DNA of 43,139 nucleotides from Terriglobia bacterium (GCA_020073265.1 JAIQFN010000050.1:1-43139); one strand, 5' to 3'; counted from the first letter of the stretch, positions 8,949 through 20,150 are shown. Translations and numbers: made by a program. Notes: generated from the sequence alone by a model not told the origin.

Positions 8949-9716
8949 ATGACGACCGTTGCTTCTCCCTATGAACGTTGGCATAGGCATTTCCAGGGGC
9001 ACGGCGATGCTTCGCTGGCCCTGCCCTGGCAGGACTCGTACCGGCTCACGGACTCGGAGCGAAAGAGCGCGGGGCGCTCCATCCAGCAGTTCCAGCTCGG
9101 AGAATGGGCGCGCGGACGCGGGCTGAAGCGGAGAGCGCTGGGCCAGGGCGAGCTGGCCGCCGATCCCTGGTTTGTTCCCGCGCTGGAGCTGTTCATCAAA
9201 GAGGAGCAGGGCCACAGCGCGATGCTGGGGCGGTTCCTGGATCAGCAGGGCATCCCGCGGCTGGAGGCTCACTGGGTGGACGGGATCTTCCGGCGTTTGC
9301 GGAAGCTGGCGGGATTGGAGGTTTGCGCGGCGGTGCTGGTGACGGCCGAAGTTCTCGCGGTCCCCTTTTATCAAGCACTGAAAGACGCGACGCGGTCGCC
9401 GCTGTTGCGCGCGATCTGCTCGCGCATTCTGGTGGATGAAGCGGCTCACTTGAACTATCAAGGTCTGACATTGGGACTGATTCGCCGTCCACTCACCGAT
9501 CGGTCCCGGGTGCTGCACGGTTTCTGGCACCGCGCGCTGTTCCATGGCACCGCGCTGTTGCTATGGCAGCAGCACCGCGCCGTGTTTCGCGCCGCCGGAT
9601 GGAGCTTTTTCCGTTATTGGAGCGAAGCGCAGCGATGGTTCGCGATTCTGGAGATGAAAATCCGCAATAGCAGCGCCGCATTCCGAGTGTTGTGCCAGCG
9701 TACAATGGACCAATGA
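8949..9716 (+). CDS. Ferritin-like diiron-site protein
   Basis: The 255-residue, mostly helical protein carries two ExxH pairs typical of four-helix-bundle diiron carboxylate proteins. These are KEEQGHSAM (Glu86, His89) and VDEAAHLNY (Glu164, His167). Additional glutamates in helix positions (Glu52, Glu134) could complete the site. No signal peptide is evident. The specific reaction is unknown; relatives include ferritins, oxygenases and desaturase-like enzymes. The stop overlaps the next start as ATGA (9713-9716), so the hydrolase-domain gene is probably translated by coupling. The gene starts 43 bases after repeat copy B. Confidence 0.8.
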   Translation: MTTVASPYERWHRHFQGHGDASLALPWQDSYRLTDSERKSAGRSIQQFQLGEWARGRGLKRRALGQGELAADPWFVPALELFIKEEQGHSAMLGRFLDQQGIPRLEAHWVDGIFRRLRKLAGLEVCAAVLVTAEVLAVPFYQALKDATRSPLLRAICSRILVDEAAHLNYQGLTLGLIRRPLTDRSRVLHGFWHRALFHGTALLLWQQHRAVFRAAGWSFFRYWSEAQRWFAILEMKIRNSSAAFRVLCQRTMDQ

Positions 9717-11644
9717 ACCGCCGTTTGCTGCTGCTTGTTCCGTTGGTCTCCGCTCTCTCGTTTGCCGCCGTTACGCGCGTTGAAATCACCGAGCGCGGCG
9801 ACGTTCTTCAGGGTGCTGCATTTGGCCCGGCCGGTGCGTACGAGCGCGTAGCCGGGAAAGTCTACTTCGCGGTGGACCCCAAGCTGGCGCCCAACCGGAT
9901 CATCGCCGACATCGATCTCGCGCCACGCAACGCTGAGGGAAAAGTGGAATTCTCGGCGGACCTATACATGTTGCGGCCGCGTGAGGCAGCCAAGGGCAAC
10001 GGTACGGCGCTGGTGGAGATCTCGAACCGCGGCGGCAAGGGGCTGCTGGGCATGTTCGATCTGGCGGCGGGTTCCAGCGATCCGCGCGCGCCGGCGGACT
10101 TCGGGGATGATTTCCTGCTCGAGCAAGGCTTCACACTGGTGTGGATCGGCTGGGAGTTCGATGTTCCGCCGGGGCCCAGGCTGATGCATCTCTACGCGCC
10201 GGTCGCCACCGACAACGGCAAGCCGATCACGGGCCTGGTGCGCTCGGAGTGGGAGGGGGACAAGCGCGTCACCACGATTTCGCTGGGCGACCGCAACCAG
10301 GTGGCGTATCCGCTGGCCGATCCGAATGCGCCGGAGAATCGCATGTATGTGCGCGACACGGTGGCGGGCGAGCGCCGCACCATTGCGCGCGACAAGTGGA
10401 CCTTCTCCGACGCGACTCACGTGACGATGGAGAGCGGTTTCGAACCGGGGAAAATCTACGAAGTGGTCTACCAAGCCAAGGATCCCGTGCTGGCGGGGCT
10501 GGGGCCGGCTGCGGTGCGCGACTTGGCATCGTATTTGAAATTCGGCGGCGCCGAGACGCCGCTCAGCGACGAGCAGAAGACCACTAAGCGAGCGCTCGCG
10601 TTCGGCGTCTCGCAAAGCGGGCGCTTTCTGCGGACGTTCCTGTACGACGGCTTCAACCAGGACGAGAAGAATCGGCGAGTCTTCGACGGCGTGTGGGCGC
10701 ACGTGGCGGGCGCGGGCCGGGGCAGCTTCAACGCGCGCTTCGCACAACCGTCGCGCGACGGCCATCCGTTCCTGAACGTCGCCTATCCGGTGGATCTGGC
10801 GCCGTTCACCGATGACGACGGGCTGCTGAAGAAGGCCGCGCAGGCCAACGTGGTTCCGAAGATTTTCTACAGCAACGGTTCTTATGAATACTGGGGACGC
10901 TCGGCATCGCTGATTCATACCACGCAGGATGGGAAGCAGGATGCCGCGATCGCCAGGGACACCCGCATTTATTTCTTCGCCGGATCGCAGCACGGCAACG
11001 GTTCCATCCCGCCGCGTAGCGTGGAAGCACAGAACCAGGCCAGCGTCAACGACTATCGGGACTCCATGCGAGCTCTGCTGGTCGCGATGCAGGCCTGGCT
11101 CAAAGACGGCACAGAGCCTCCCACTTCCGAATATCCGCGGATCGGCAAGGATCAACTGGTGGCGGCTTCGGCGCTGGCCTTCCCCAAGCTTGCGGACCTG
11201 CATCTGCCGAGAATCAAGCGCGAGGCGTATCGTCTGGACTTTTCGGTTGAGCCGCCTCGGGTGGGCGCGGCGTTCCCGACGCTGGTGCCGCAGGTGGATC
11301 TGGATGGCAACGAAACGTCGGGGATCAAGATGCCGGAGATCGCGGTGCCGCTGGCTTCGAACACCGGCTGGAACCTGCGCAGCAAGACCATCGGCGCGCC
11401 GGACGAGTTGTACAGCATGGTGGGGTCGTGGATTCCGTTCCCGGTGAACCGCACCGAGCGCGAGAACCGCAGGGACCCGCGCATGTCGATCGAGGAGCGC
11501 TACAAAAGCAAGCGCGATTATCTGGAGCTGATCACGGCGGCGGCGCAAAAGCTGGTGAGCCGGGGCCTTCTTCTGGATCGCGACGTGGCGAAACTTCGCG
11601 ACCGCGCCGCGAAAGAATGGGAATACGCGCTAAAGTTGAATTGA
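9713..11644 (+). CDS. Secreted alpha/beta-hydrolase-domain protein (Abhydrolase_10 type)
   Basis: The start at 9713 (MNRRLLLLVPLVSALSFA) gives a signal peptide of about 19 residues and a 643-residue protein. Relatives annotated 'alpha/beta hydrolase domain-containing protein' share the VTRVEITERGDVLQG start, the SNRGGKGLL segment near residue 100, and a serine-rich elbow-like motif FGVSQSGRFLR (297-307). The likely role is ester hydrolysis in the periplasm or outside the cell; the substrate is unknown. The start codon overlaps the diiron-protein stop (ATGA), and its stop overlaps the Mrp start (TGATG), so the three genes form a tight operon. Confidence 0.85.
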   Translation: MNRRLLLLVPLVSALSFAAVTRVEITERGDVLQGAAFGPAGAYERVAGKVYFAVDPKLAPNRIIADIDLAPRNAEGKVEFSADLYMLRPREAAKGNGTALVEISNRGGKGLLGMFDLAAGSSDPRAPADFGDDFLLEQGFTLVWIGWEFDVPPGPRLMHLYAPVATDNGKPITGLVRSEWEGDKRVTTISLGDRNQVAYPLADPNAPENRMYVRDTVAGERRTIARDKWTFSDATHVTMESGFEPGKIYEVVYQAKDPVLAGLGPAAVRDLASYLKFGGAETPLSDEQKTTKRALAFGVSQSGRFLRTFLYDGFNQDEKNRRVFDGVWAHVAGAGRGSFNARFAQPSRDGHPFLNVAYPVDLAPFTDDDGLLKKAAQANVVPKIFYSNGSYEYWGRSASLIHTTQDGKQDAAIARDTRIYFFAGSQHGNGSIPPRSVEAQNQASVNDYRDSMRALLVAMQAWLKDGTEPPTSEYPRIGKDQLVAASALAFPKLADLHLPRIKREAYRLDFSVEPPRVGAAFPTLVPQVDLDGNETSGIKMPEIAVPLASNTGWNLRSKTIGAPDELYSMVGSWIPFPVNRTERENRRDPRMSIEERYKSKRDYLELITAAAQKLVSRGLLLDRDVAKLRDRAAKEWEYALKLN

Positions 11645-12468
11645 TGGGTCCACATCCCGCACAGGCTGAGCAGCCCAAGCTCCCGATTCCCGGCGTCAAG
11701 AATCTGATCGCGATCGGATCAGGCAAGGGCGGCGTCGGCAAGACCACCGTTTCCGTGAACCTGGCCATCGCGCTGGCGCGCCTGGGCTACAAGGTCGGCT
11801 TGCTGGACGCCGACGTTTACGGACCCAACGTACCGCTGATGATGGGAGTGCGCGAGACGCCGCACGCCATCGGAGAGCGCATCCAGCCCATCGAGAAAAA
11901 CGGCGTGCGCATCATGTCCATGGGGTTTCTCAATCCCGGCGACAAGCCGCTGGTGTGGCGCGGGCCGATGCTGCACAGCGTGATCCAGCAATTCCTGCGG
12001 GGCGTCGACTGGGGCGAGTTGGATTACCTGTTGATCGATCTGCCGCCCGGCACCGGCGACGTGCAGCTCACCTTGATACAGACCGCGCCGCTGACCGGTG
12101 CGGTGGTGGTGACCACTCCGTCGGACGTTTCGCTGGAAGATGCGCGCAAGGCCATCCACATGTTCCTGCAGGTGCGCGTGCCGATCCTGGGACTGGTGGA
12201 GAACATGAGTTATCTCGAGTGCCCGCACTGCAAGGAGCGCATCGATGTGTTCAGCTATGGCGGCGGGAGGAAGACGGCGGAGACGATGAACGTACCGTTT
12301 CTGGGTGAGCTGGCGCTGGATCCGGCTGTGCGCGTGGGTGGGGACACTGGGAATCCGGTGACGCTCAGGGAGGACGGCGCGGCATTCGTCGCTATTGCGC
12401 ATGAGGTGGAGCGGAGGGCGAAGGAAGAATCGAGCAAGGCGGGGCCGTCGATCAAGATCGAGGATTAG
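11644..12468 (+). CDS. mrp: Mrp/ApbC-type iron-sulfur cluster carrier ATPase
   Basis: This 274-residue P-loop ATPase of the Mrp/Nbp35/ApbC family binds and transfers Fe-S clusters in the cytoplasm. Seen are the deviant Walker A SGKGGVGKTT (26-35), LLDADVYGPN (54-62), the IDLPPGTGDVQL signature (131-142), and the cluster-bridging CPHC (Cys193, Cys196). The N-terminal MIP18/DUF59 domain found in many bacterial Mrp proteins is absent. The frame is open further upstream, but ATG at 11644 overlaps the previous stop as TGATG and begins the conserved region 19 residues later. It is the third gene of an operon with a diiron protein. Confidence 0.94.
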   Translation: MGPHPAQAEQPKLPIPGVKNLIAIGSGKGGVGKTTVSVNLAIALARLGYKVGLLDADVYGPNVPLMMGVRETPHAIGERIQPIEKNGVRIMSMGFLNPGDKPLVWRGPMLHSVIQQFLRGVDWGELDYLLIDLPPGTGDVQLTLIQTAPLTGAVVVTTPSDVSLEDARKAIHMFLQVRVPILGLVENMSYLECPHCKERIDVFSYGGGRKTAETMNVPFLGELALDPAVRVGGDTGNPVTLREDGAAFVAIAHEVERRAKEESSKAGPSIKIED

Positions 12469-12471
12469 AAG

Positions 12472-12512
12472 GGCCGGCTAAAGCCGGCTGCTGCCAGGAT
12501 TGGCTGCCGCAC
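12472..12512. repeat. Two-hairpin intergenic repeat, copy C
   Basis: This 41-base copy sits between the convergent mrp and sdhB genes; its last base touches the sdhB stop codon. The first hairpin, GCCGGCTAAAGCCGGC, is identical to copy A. The second (GCCA-GGAT-TGGC) is shorter, and the end reads GCCGCAC in place of GCCCCAC. The position suits a bidirectional transcription end. Confidence 0.85.
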
Positions 12513-13257
12513 TAGCGGCGGAGGCGGCTGGCCTGGATGAAATCGTGGTTCATGCGGGCGATCACTTCCAGCTTGATCTCTTTCGGACACACTGCTTCGC
12601 ACTCGCCGATGTTGGTGCAGCTTCCGAAGTTCTCGCGATTGAACTGCGTCACCATGCGGAGGGCGCGCTCGTGGCGCTCGGGCTGGCCCTGCGGCAACAA
12701 TCCCAAGTGAGCGATCTTCGCGCCGGTGAACAGCGCCGCTGAAGCGTTCGGACACGCCGCCACGCAGGCGCCGCAGCCGATGCAGGCCGCCGCGTCCATG
12801 GCGCGATCCGCATCCTCCTTGGGAACCGGGATGGCGTTGCCGTCCGGCGCGCTCCCGGTCGGCACGCTGATGAAACCTCCGGCCGAGATGATGCGATCGA
12901 ACGCGCCGCGATCCACCACCAGGTCCTTGATCACCGGAAACGCCTTGGCCCGCCACGGCTCCAGGTACAGCTCCTGGCCGTCCTTGAAATGCCGCATGGT
13001 GAGCTGACACACCGTGCTGGCGGGCAGCGGCCCATGCGCGATGCCGTTGATCATGAACCCGCATGAGCCGCAGATGCCCTCGCGGCAGTCGTGTTCGAAG
13101 GCGATCGGCTCCTCACCCTTGACCATCAGGCCTTCGTTGATCACGTCCAGCAACTCGAGCATGGACATGTCCGGGTTGACGTCGCCCGCTTCATAGCGGA
13201 CCATCCGGCCGCGCGATCCGGGGTTTTTCTGACGCCACACATGCAGAACCAGCCGCA

Positions 13258-13258
<1 letters not shown>
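12512..13258 (-). CDS. sdhB: Succinate dehydrogenase iron-sulfur subunit
   Basis: SdhB passes electrons from the flavoprotein to the membrane cytochrome. The 248-residue protein has the plant-ferredoxin-type [2Fe-2S] cysteines Cys58, Cys63, Cys66 and Cys84, and C-terminal clusters with [12 protein letters not shown] (Cys159, 162, 165, 169) and [12 protein letters not shown] (Cys214, 220, 224). The last motif supplies ligands of the [3Fe-4S]/[4Fe-4S] centres. It resembles SdhB/FrdB of single-cytochrome (type B) complexes. Its ATG overlaps the sdhA stop by one base (TAATG). Confidence 0.95.
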
Positions 13259-15173
<1,915 letters not shown>

Positions 15174-15177
<4 letters not shown>

Positions 15178-15833
15178 CTGACAATCCCCGCCATCACCGA
15201 GACCGGAATGGATATGTTGCCGGCGGCGATGAGAATGGCGATCACCGCGGCCGAGCGCTTCAGGACCGGCGTGTAGCGCGGATGGTAAAAGCCCAGCGAC
15301 TGAAACATGCTCCACAGGCCGTGATATAGGTGCATCGCGAGCAGCAGCATCGCCACGATATAAAAGGCCGAAACCGGAATCACGCGGAAGCTGGCCACAA
15401 CGTTCGCGTACACGTTGCCTTCCTCGAAGTGCGGATTCAGATTGCCGAAGGTGAAATCCAGCAGGTGGTAGACGACGAACGCCAAGATGATGGGGCCGCT
15501 CCAGTACATGGTCCGCGAGGCGTACGACGATTGCGTGGCTTTCTTCTTGACATAGCCGGTCGGACGCGCGTCGATGTTCCGGACGGCGAGTTGGACCGAC
15601 GACCAGACGTGGAGCGCGAGCATCAACAGCAGGATCGCTCGCACGCTCCAGAGCAGCGCCGGCATCGAGCGCAGCAGGACCGCGTAGTGGTTGAGTTTCT
15701 CAGGACCTTCGTAGATCTGCAGGTTGCCGATCAGATGCCCGACCACGAAGAGAAACAGAACGCAGCCGCTCGCGGCCATCACGGCCTTCTTGCCGATGGT
15801 GGAAGTGTAGAAGCGGTCTGCGGCTATTTCCAA
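15174..15833 (-). CDS. sdhC: Succinate dehydrogenase cytochrome b subunit (single-subunit, five-helix type)
   Basis: This 219-residue membrane anchor of a type-B succinate:quinone oxidoreductase has five hydrophobic helices. His33, His75, His123 and His168 are spaced like the four axial ligands of the two haems in the Wolinella/Bacillus cytochromes (comparison from memory). It reduces menaquinone or ubiquinone with electrons from SdhB. There is no separate SdhD. The start codon is TTG at 15833; an AAGGA about 8 bases upstream, contributed by a short tandem repeat, is the likely ribosome binding site. First gene of sdhCAB. Confidence 0.93.
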
Positions 15834-15840
15834 GTCTTTC

Positions 15841-15882
15841 GTTCCTTGGTTCCTTGGTTTCTTGGTTCCTTCGTTCGTTCCT
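15841..15882. repeat. Short tandem repeat (8-base unit) upstream of sdhC
   Basis: On the plus strand, units GTTCCTTG, GTTCCTTG, GTTTCTTG and GTTCCTTC follow each other at 15841-15872, then GTTC and GTTCCT to 15882. Read on the minus strand the units give AAGGAAC, so the array puts several AAGGA Shine-Dalgarno-like cores just ahead of the TTG start of sdhC. The array occupies most of the gap between dedA and sdhC. Confidence 0.8.
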
Positions 15883-15942
15883 GTTCGGAATGAGGTGGCC
15901 CGGCGCGCTTAGCAGCGGGAGGCGGCCGCCTATTTCAGAATA

Positions 15943-16557
15943 CTACTCGGACGGGCGAGAACGCCGCTTCCGAATGATGTATCGAACCAGGAGATACGCC
16001 AGGATCGCGATGCCGGCGACGAAGGAGGCCAGCTTGAGGTGACGTTCCACCAGCGCCAGAATCTGTGGCCAGCGTTCGCCGAAGTGATACCCGATGAACA
16101 GGAACGTGCTGACCCAGATGGTCGCCCCGCTGTAGGCGTACATCGCGAAGGAAGGCAACTCCAGCTTGGACGTACCGGCGACAATGGCGGTGAAATGACG
16201 GACGCCGGGAATGAAATAGCCGGCCAGCAGGGCCCAATGGCCGATGCGGTCGAACCAGTCGTGGACACTGCGGATGCGCGCGTCGCTGATGTGCAGCAGC
16301 CGGCCGAAGCGCGAATGGAGAAACCTCCAGCCGATGGTCCGGCCGATGATGTAGCTGCAGGTGATGCCGGACATGCTGCCGGCCAGGGCGCTGAAGAACG
16401 CCGGAACCGGCCGGAGGTGGTGCTGGTAGATGAGGAATCCGCAACCGGTCAGCAGGAACTCGTCGGGCACGGGGAGGCCGACGATGCCCAGCACCAGCAG
16501 CGAGAAGATCGCGATATAGCCATAGGACGCGACCCATTGAAGGACGGTGTTTTCCAA
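15943..16557 (-). CDS. DedA family membrane protein
   Basis: The 204-residue polytopic protein belongs to the DedA/SNARE-associated (VTT) family, whose members include lipid scramblases for undecaprenyl phosphate and other polyisoprenyl or phospholipid carriers. Seen are the N-terminal GLPVPDEFLLTGCGFL loop (the re-entrant hairpin with an acidic residue, VPDE in place of the common PGE), and the FIPGVRHFTAIVAG motif at about residues 115-128. At least three further helices are present. It stands alone between sdhC and the CpaE-like gene on the same strand. Which lipid it handles cannot be told. Confidence 0.88.
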   Translation of the reverse strand: MENTVLQWVASYGYIAIFSLLVLGIVGLPVPDEFLLTGCGFLIYQHHLRPVPAFFSALAGSMSGITCSYIIGRTIGWRFLHSRFGRLLHISDARIRSVHDWFDRIGHWALLAGYFIPGVRHFTAIVAGTSKLELPSFAMYAYSGATIWVSTFLFIGYHFGERWPQILALVERHLKLASFVAGIAILAYLLVRYIIRKRRSRPSE

Positions 16558-16640
16558 TAACAGAGCATAGCGAAGTTAGCGGGCCGACACCGGTCGAGCG
16601 AGCCGGACGGACCGAAGGCGGCTGGGATCGTGAGGTTTGA

Positions 16641-17852
16641 TCAGCCTACAGATTTCTTGGCGACCGGCGCGGCAGCCTTGCCGGGGGCGACGGAGAAGAA
16701 CTCGATGAAACGCTTTCGGGAGTCCACCGCGGCGGGCTGCTTGACTTCGAACATGGCCTGGGCCAGAGAGGTGAACTGACGCCCCAGGTCGGTATTCGCG
16801 TCCACCCAGCGGCCGGCCGTGAGCGCGCGCTGCACGCCCTGGTAGTCGTTGGGAAATGTCATGTACACCGGCGTTCCCACCAGTTGTTCGATCTGGGCGG
16901 GGGTGATCAGCGGCCGCTTTTGACAGCGGTTCAGCAGGACGCACACACGCTCGGACAGATCCAGTTGCTTGAGGTAAAGATACTTCTCGCGGGCCAGGTG
17001 CAAGGACGGAATCTCGGGGGTACACACCAGGAAGATGCGCTTGGCTTCGTGCATGATCTCGAGCGAGTAGCGTTCCAGGTTGCCCGACAAATCGAAGCAC
17101 AGGGCGCCGTAGTTGCGGCGCATGAACTCCATCAGGTGACGGACCTGCGTGGGCTCGATGCGGAAGTCCGGGTTCAGCTTGCCGGCGTGGAGCACGTCCA
17201 GTTTATCCAGCGTAGTGACCATGGTCGGCCACATGCTTTCGTCCATTTCGAGCGAGTGTTCGGCCGCATCGGTCACGCAGTAACCGTTGTCCAGCTTCAG
17301 CATGAACCTGACCATGCCCGAATTCAGGTCGAAGTCGGAAAGCAGGGTGTTCACATTGGGCAGCCGGGATATGGCCACGGCGGTATTCAGCGCCAGGGTG
17401 GACGTTCCGACGCCGGCCTTGGAAGGCAGGAAGGCGAACACCTGGTTGGTGGCCTGGACCGCCGGCGGCCGGTCTTCGATGGTGTCCTTGATGCGTACCA
17501 GTGCGTCGATCAAGGCCTGGCGGTCGAAAGGCAGCGACACAAACTCGCGAATACCCGCCCGCATCACTTCCAGCAACACTTGCGGGTCGCAACTGCGGCT
17601 CATCGCGAGAATCTGGATGCCGGGCGTGTTCTTTTCGAGCTCGCGCGTAATCTCGATGGCTTTGGCGGTTGACTCCGTGCTCACGAAGACCACGTTGGGA
17701 GCATGCGCCCGCACCACGCGCAACAACTCCAGCGAGTTGGGATAGCGTTCCAGCGTCCGGGTGACGCTCACGATACCCATCTCATTCAGCAGGGCTTCCA
17801 GCCGCTCGTTCAAGTCGACGTCCGGACAGATAATTATGCCACGCAGCAGCAT
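16641..17852 (-). CDS. CpaE/TadZ-like pseudo-receiver and MinD-type ATPase
   Basis: The 403-residue protein has an N-terminal response-regulator-like domain (about 1-125). The usual phosphoacceptor aspartate position reads VVFVSTE, so it is probably not phosphorylated. A MinD/ParA-type ATPase domain follows, starting at LPSKAGVGTSTLALN (142-156). The P-loop keeps the signature lysine and replaces the second one by Thr, as is common in CpaE/TadZ proteins, which localise Flp pilus machinery to a cell pole. DFDLNSG (173-179) matches the switch region. No other tad/cpa pilus gene is in the window, so its partner is unknown. Confidence 0.85.
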   Translation of the reverse strand: MLLRGIIICPDVDLNERLEALLNEMGIVSVTRTLERYPNSLELLRVVRAHAPNVVFVSTESTAKAIEITRELEKNTPGIQILAMSRSCDPQVLLEVMRAGIREFVSLPFDRQALIDALVRIKDTIEDRPPAVQATNQVFAFLPSKAGVGTSTLALNTAVAISRLPNVNTLLSDFDLNSGMVRFMLKLDNGYCVTDAAEHSLEMDESMWPTMVTTLDKLDVLHAGKLNPDFRIEPTQVRHLMEFMRRNYGALCFDLSGNLERYSLEIMHEAKRIFLVCTPEIPSLHLAREKYLYLKQLDLSERVCVLLNRCQKRPLITPAQIEQLVGTPVYMTFPNDYQGVQRALTAGRWVDANTDLGRQFTSLAQAMFEVKQPAAVDSRKRFIEFFSVAPGKAAAPVAKKSVG

Positions 17853-18059
17853 CTAGAGACTCCTGAACCTAGACTAAGGCCGTAGGACGGTATCAACAAT
17901 TGGTCCTTGGTACTAGTTAGTTGCAGATGAGACCTTAGAACGTTGGTATTGCTAAGCCCTGGGATCAGGGAAAAGCCTTAGGCGGTCTGACGCTGCTGTT
18001 TACGCTTTACCTCCTGCGCTCACACGACTTGAACGCGGCGCGCACGAGTGTGTACGGCA

Positions 18060-20150
18060 CTACGGTAGTGTGAAGGCCAGATATTCGCCCGAGTATGCGC
18101 CGCCGCTGATGGCGACCACGATGTACTGCTTGCCGTCCGCCAGGTAGGTCATCGGCGAGCCGCTTTGGGGGGCGGGCATCCAGACTGCGCCCACCTCACG
18201 GCCGGTGGCTTTATCGTAGGCTCGCAGCATCGCGCCGCGGGGATGCGACGGCGTCGTGGTGAGCTGGCTGTCACCCAGGATCACCAGCGTCTTGGTCACC
18301 AGCAAGCCGACGCTGCCGAGCTGTCCGGTGTTGGGAATGTTCCGACCCTTGAGCGCGGCATGGTTGCGCACGTTGTCCGGCGTCTCGCCGTAGGGGACCT
18401 GCCATTGGATGTCGCCACGGTCCAGATTGATGGCGGTGATCACGCTGTAGGGCGGCTTGACGATGGAGAGGCCCTGCACATTCAGGGCGCCCACGCCCGC
18501 GCCGCCGGCGGTCTGAGGCCGGCCGAGCTGCTTGGCCAACGGCGAATCGGCCGCGGTGCCGAAGCCGGGGCCGAACGACTCGCGGAAAGGTTGGTCCTGC
18601 CGGCCGGAGACGTAGCGCAAGTCGGAGAACTCCGGCGGCGGCTGACGTAGCGAGATCGCGCTGATGGCGGCTTGCTGCGCTTGCGCATACACAATGTGCG
18701 TTTCCGGATCGTAGCCGGCGCCGGGCCAGTTGGTGCCACCGGTCCCGTTTCCGAGATTGATCGCGGCCAGCCACTTCCCCTGGGGATCGCCGACCACGGG
18801 AGGAGTGAACATGCCTTCGGCGCGGTAGCGCGATACCAGGTCGCGCGCCTGCGCTCGCATCTCGGGCGTGAAGTCGATCAGGTCGTCGGGAATCTTGAGA
18901 AAGTTGCGGGCGTAGGCCGGCGGCTTGGTGGGAAACGGCTGCGTGGGCGAGGTTTTTTCGCCGGGGACATCGGACTGCGGCACGGGCCGCTCCTCGATGG
19001 GCCACACGGGTTGTCCGGTCACGCGATCGAATACATATAAGAATGCTTGCTTGCCCGGAAGCGCGACGGCTTTGACGGGCTTGCCGTCGACGTGGATGTC
19101 CGCCAGAATCGCGGCCGACGACAGGTCGTAGTTCCAGATGGGATGATGCACCACCTGGTAATGCCACTTGCGCCGGCCGGTTTTCAAATCGACGCAGACC
19201 AGGCTTTCGGCGAATAGGTTGTTGCCCGGACGATGGCCGCCGTACCAATCCGAGGTCGGCGTCTCGACCGGCAGGTAGACCAGGCCCAGCTCCTCGTCCA
19301 CCGTGATCTGAGTCCAGACTCCGGTGTTGCCGTTGACGGCCCAGGAGCCGTCCTCCCAGGTATCGTTGCCGAATTCGCCGGGACGCGGGATGGTGTTGAA
19401 GGTCCACAGCAGCTTGCCAGTACGCGCGTCGAAGGCGCGGACCAGGCCCTTGGTGTTGTTGTGCGTGACGGGCGTCTGGCCTTCCTTCATCGACGAGCCG
19501 ATGATGACGGTGTCCTTCGCGACGATGGGGGTGGAGTGGATGCCGATCTCGCCAGTCTCGAGATCGATCTGCTGGCCGGTTCCGTAGACCACGCCTTCCT
19601 TGAGATCCACCATGCCGTTCTTGCCGAACGATGCGATGAGCGCGCCGGTGTGGGCGTTGAGAGCGACCAGGCGATAGCCGGTGGTGACGTACAGCACGCG
19701 GCCGTCGCCCTTGCCGTCGGTCCAATAGGTCAGGCCTCGGCCGGAAAGCTGGCGTGGTGCGATGGCGGCGCGGTTGCCTTCACGCAGGCTGTGCGCCCAA
19801 ATCAGCTCGCCGGTCTTGGCATCCAGGGCTACTACCGTGCGGCGGGTGCCCGCGGTGGCATACAGCACGCCTTGGATCGCGAGCGGCGTGCCTTCCAGTT
19901 TGTATTCGGGGCGTGGGCCGAGATTGTCGGTCTTGAAGCGCCAGGCCACTTCGAGCTTACTGAAATTGGACGCATCGATCTGGTCAAGCGGCGAGTACTT
20001 GGTGCCTTTGAGGTCGGCGGTGTACTGCGGCCATTCGCCGTTCCTGGTGGAAGGCAGTGTCTGCGCCGATGCGCGCGATGTCCACCAGCTCAGTCCGGCG
20101 ATGACGGCGAGCGAAAGACAACTCAGTCGGTTCTGTTTAGTAGTCGGCAT
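18060..20150 (-). CDS. PQQ-dependent dehydrogenase, soluble periplasmic type
   Basis: The 696-residue protein is an eight-bladed quinoprotein of the glucose/alcohol dehydrogenase family that oxidises a sugar or alcohol in the periplasm using pyrroloquinoline quinone. It starts at ATG 20150 behind a GAGG. A signal peptide (about residues 1-30, ending ASAQ) is followed by NGEWPQYTADLKGTKYSPLDQI, the usual first-blade sequence. Blade repeats such as VVALDAKTGELIW and RAFDARTGKLLW recur, as does HHPIWNYDLSSAAIL, a cofactor-region motif. No membrane anchor and no CxxCH haem site is present, so an external electron acceptor is needed. An upstream in-frame extension to 20576 is rejected because it lies antisense to the DUF3224 gene. 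Confidence 0.92.
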   Translation of the reverse strand: MPTTKQNRLSCLSLAVIAGLSWWTSRASAQTLPSTRNGEWPQYTADLKGTKYSPLDQIDASNFSKLEVAWRFKTDNLGPRPEYKLEGTPLAIQGVLYATAGTRRTVVALDAKTGELIWAHSLREGNRAAIAPRQLSGRGLTYWTDGKGDGRVLYVTTGYRLVALNAHTGALIASFGKNGMVDLKEGVVYGTGQQIDLETGEIGIHSTPIVAKDTVIIGSSMKEGQTPVTHNNTKGLVRAFDARTGKLLWTFNTIPRPGEFGNDTWEDGSWAVNGNTGVWTQITVDEELGLVYLPVETPTSDWYGGHRPGNNLFAESLVCVDLKTGRRKWHYQVVHHPIWNYDLSSAAILADIHVDGKPVKAVALPGKQAFLYVFDRVTGQPVWPIEERPVPQSDVPGEKTSPTQPFPTKPPAYARNFLKIPDDLIDFTPEMRAQARDLVSRYRAEGMFTPPVVGDPQGKWLAAINLGNGTGGTNWPGAGYDPETHIVYAQAQQAAISAISLRQPPPEFSDLRYVSGRQDQPFRESFGPGFGTAADSPLAKQLGRPQTAGGAGVGALNVQGLSIVKPPYSVITAINLDRGDIQWQVPYGETPDNVRNHAALKGRNIPNTGQLGSVGLLVTKTLVILGDSQLTTTPSHPRGAMLRAYDKATGREVGAVWMPAPQSGSPMTYLADGKQYIVVAISGGAYSGEYLAFTLP

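Noticed and set aside
15931-15945. Shared TTTCAGAATACT string with the region before the carboxylase gene (3003-3014)
   Set aside because: A 12-base match without the second arm of the palindrome and at the 3' end of dedA; likely chance.
17853-18059. Possible small RNA or tRNA in a 207-base gap
   Set aside because: Only a weak CCCTG-GGAT-CAGGG dyad is seen; no tRNA cloverleaf, promoter pair or terminator could be made out.
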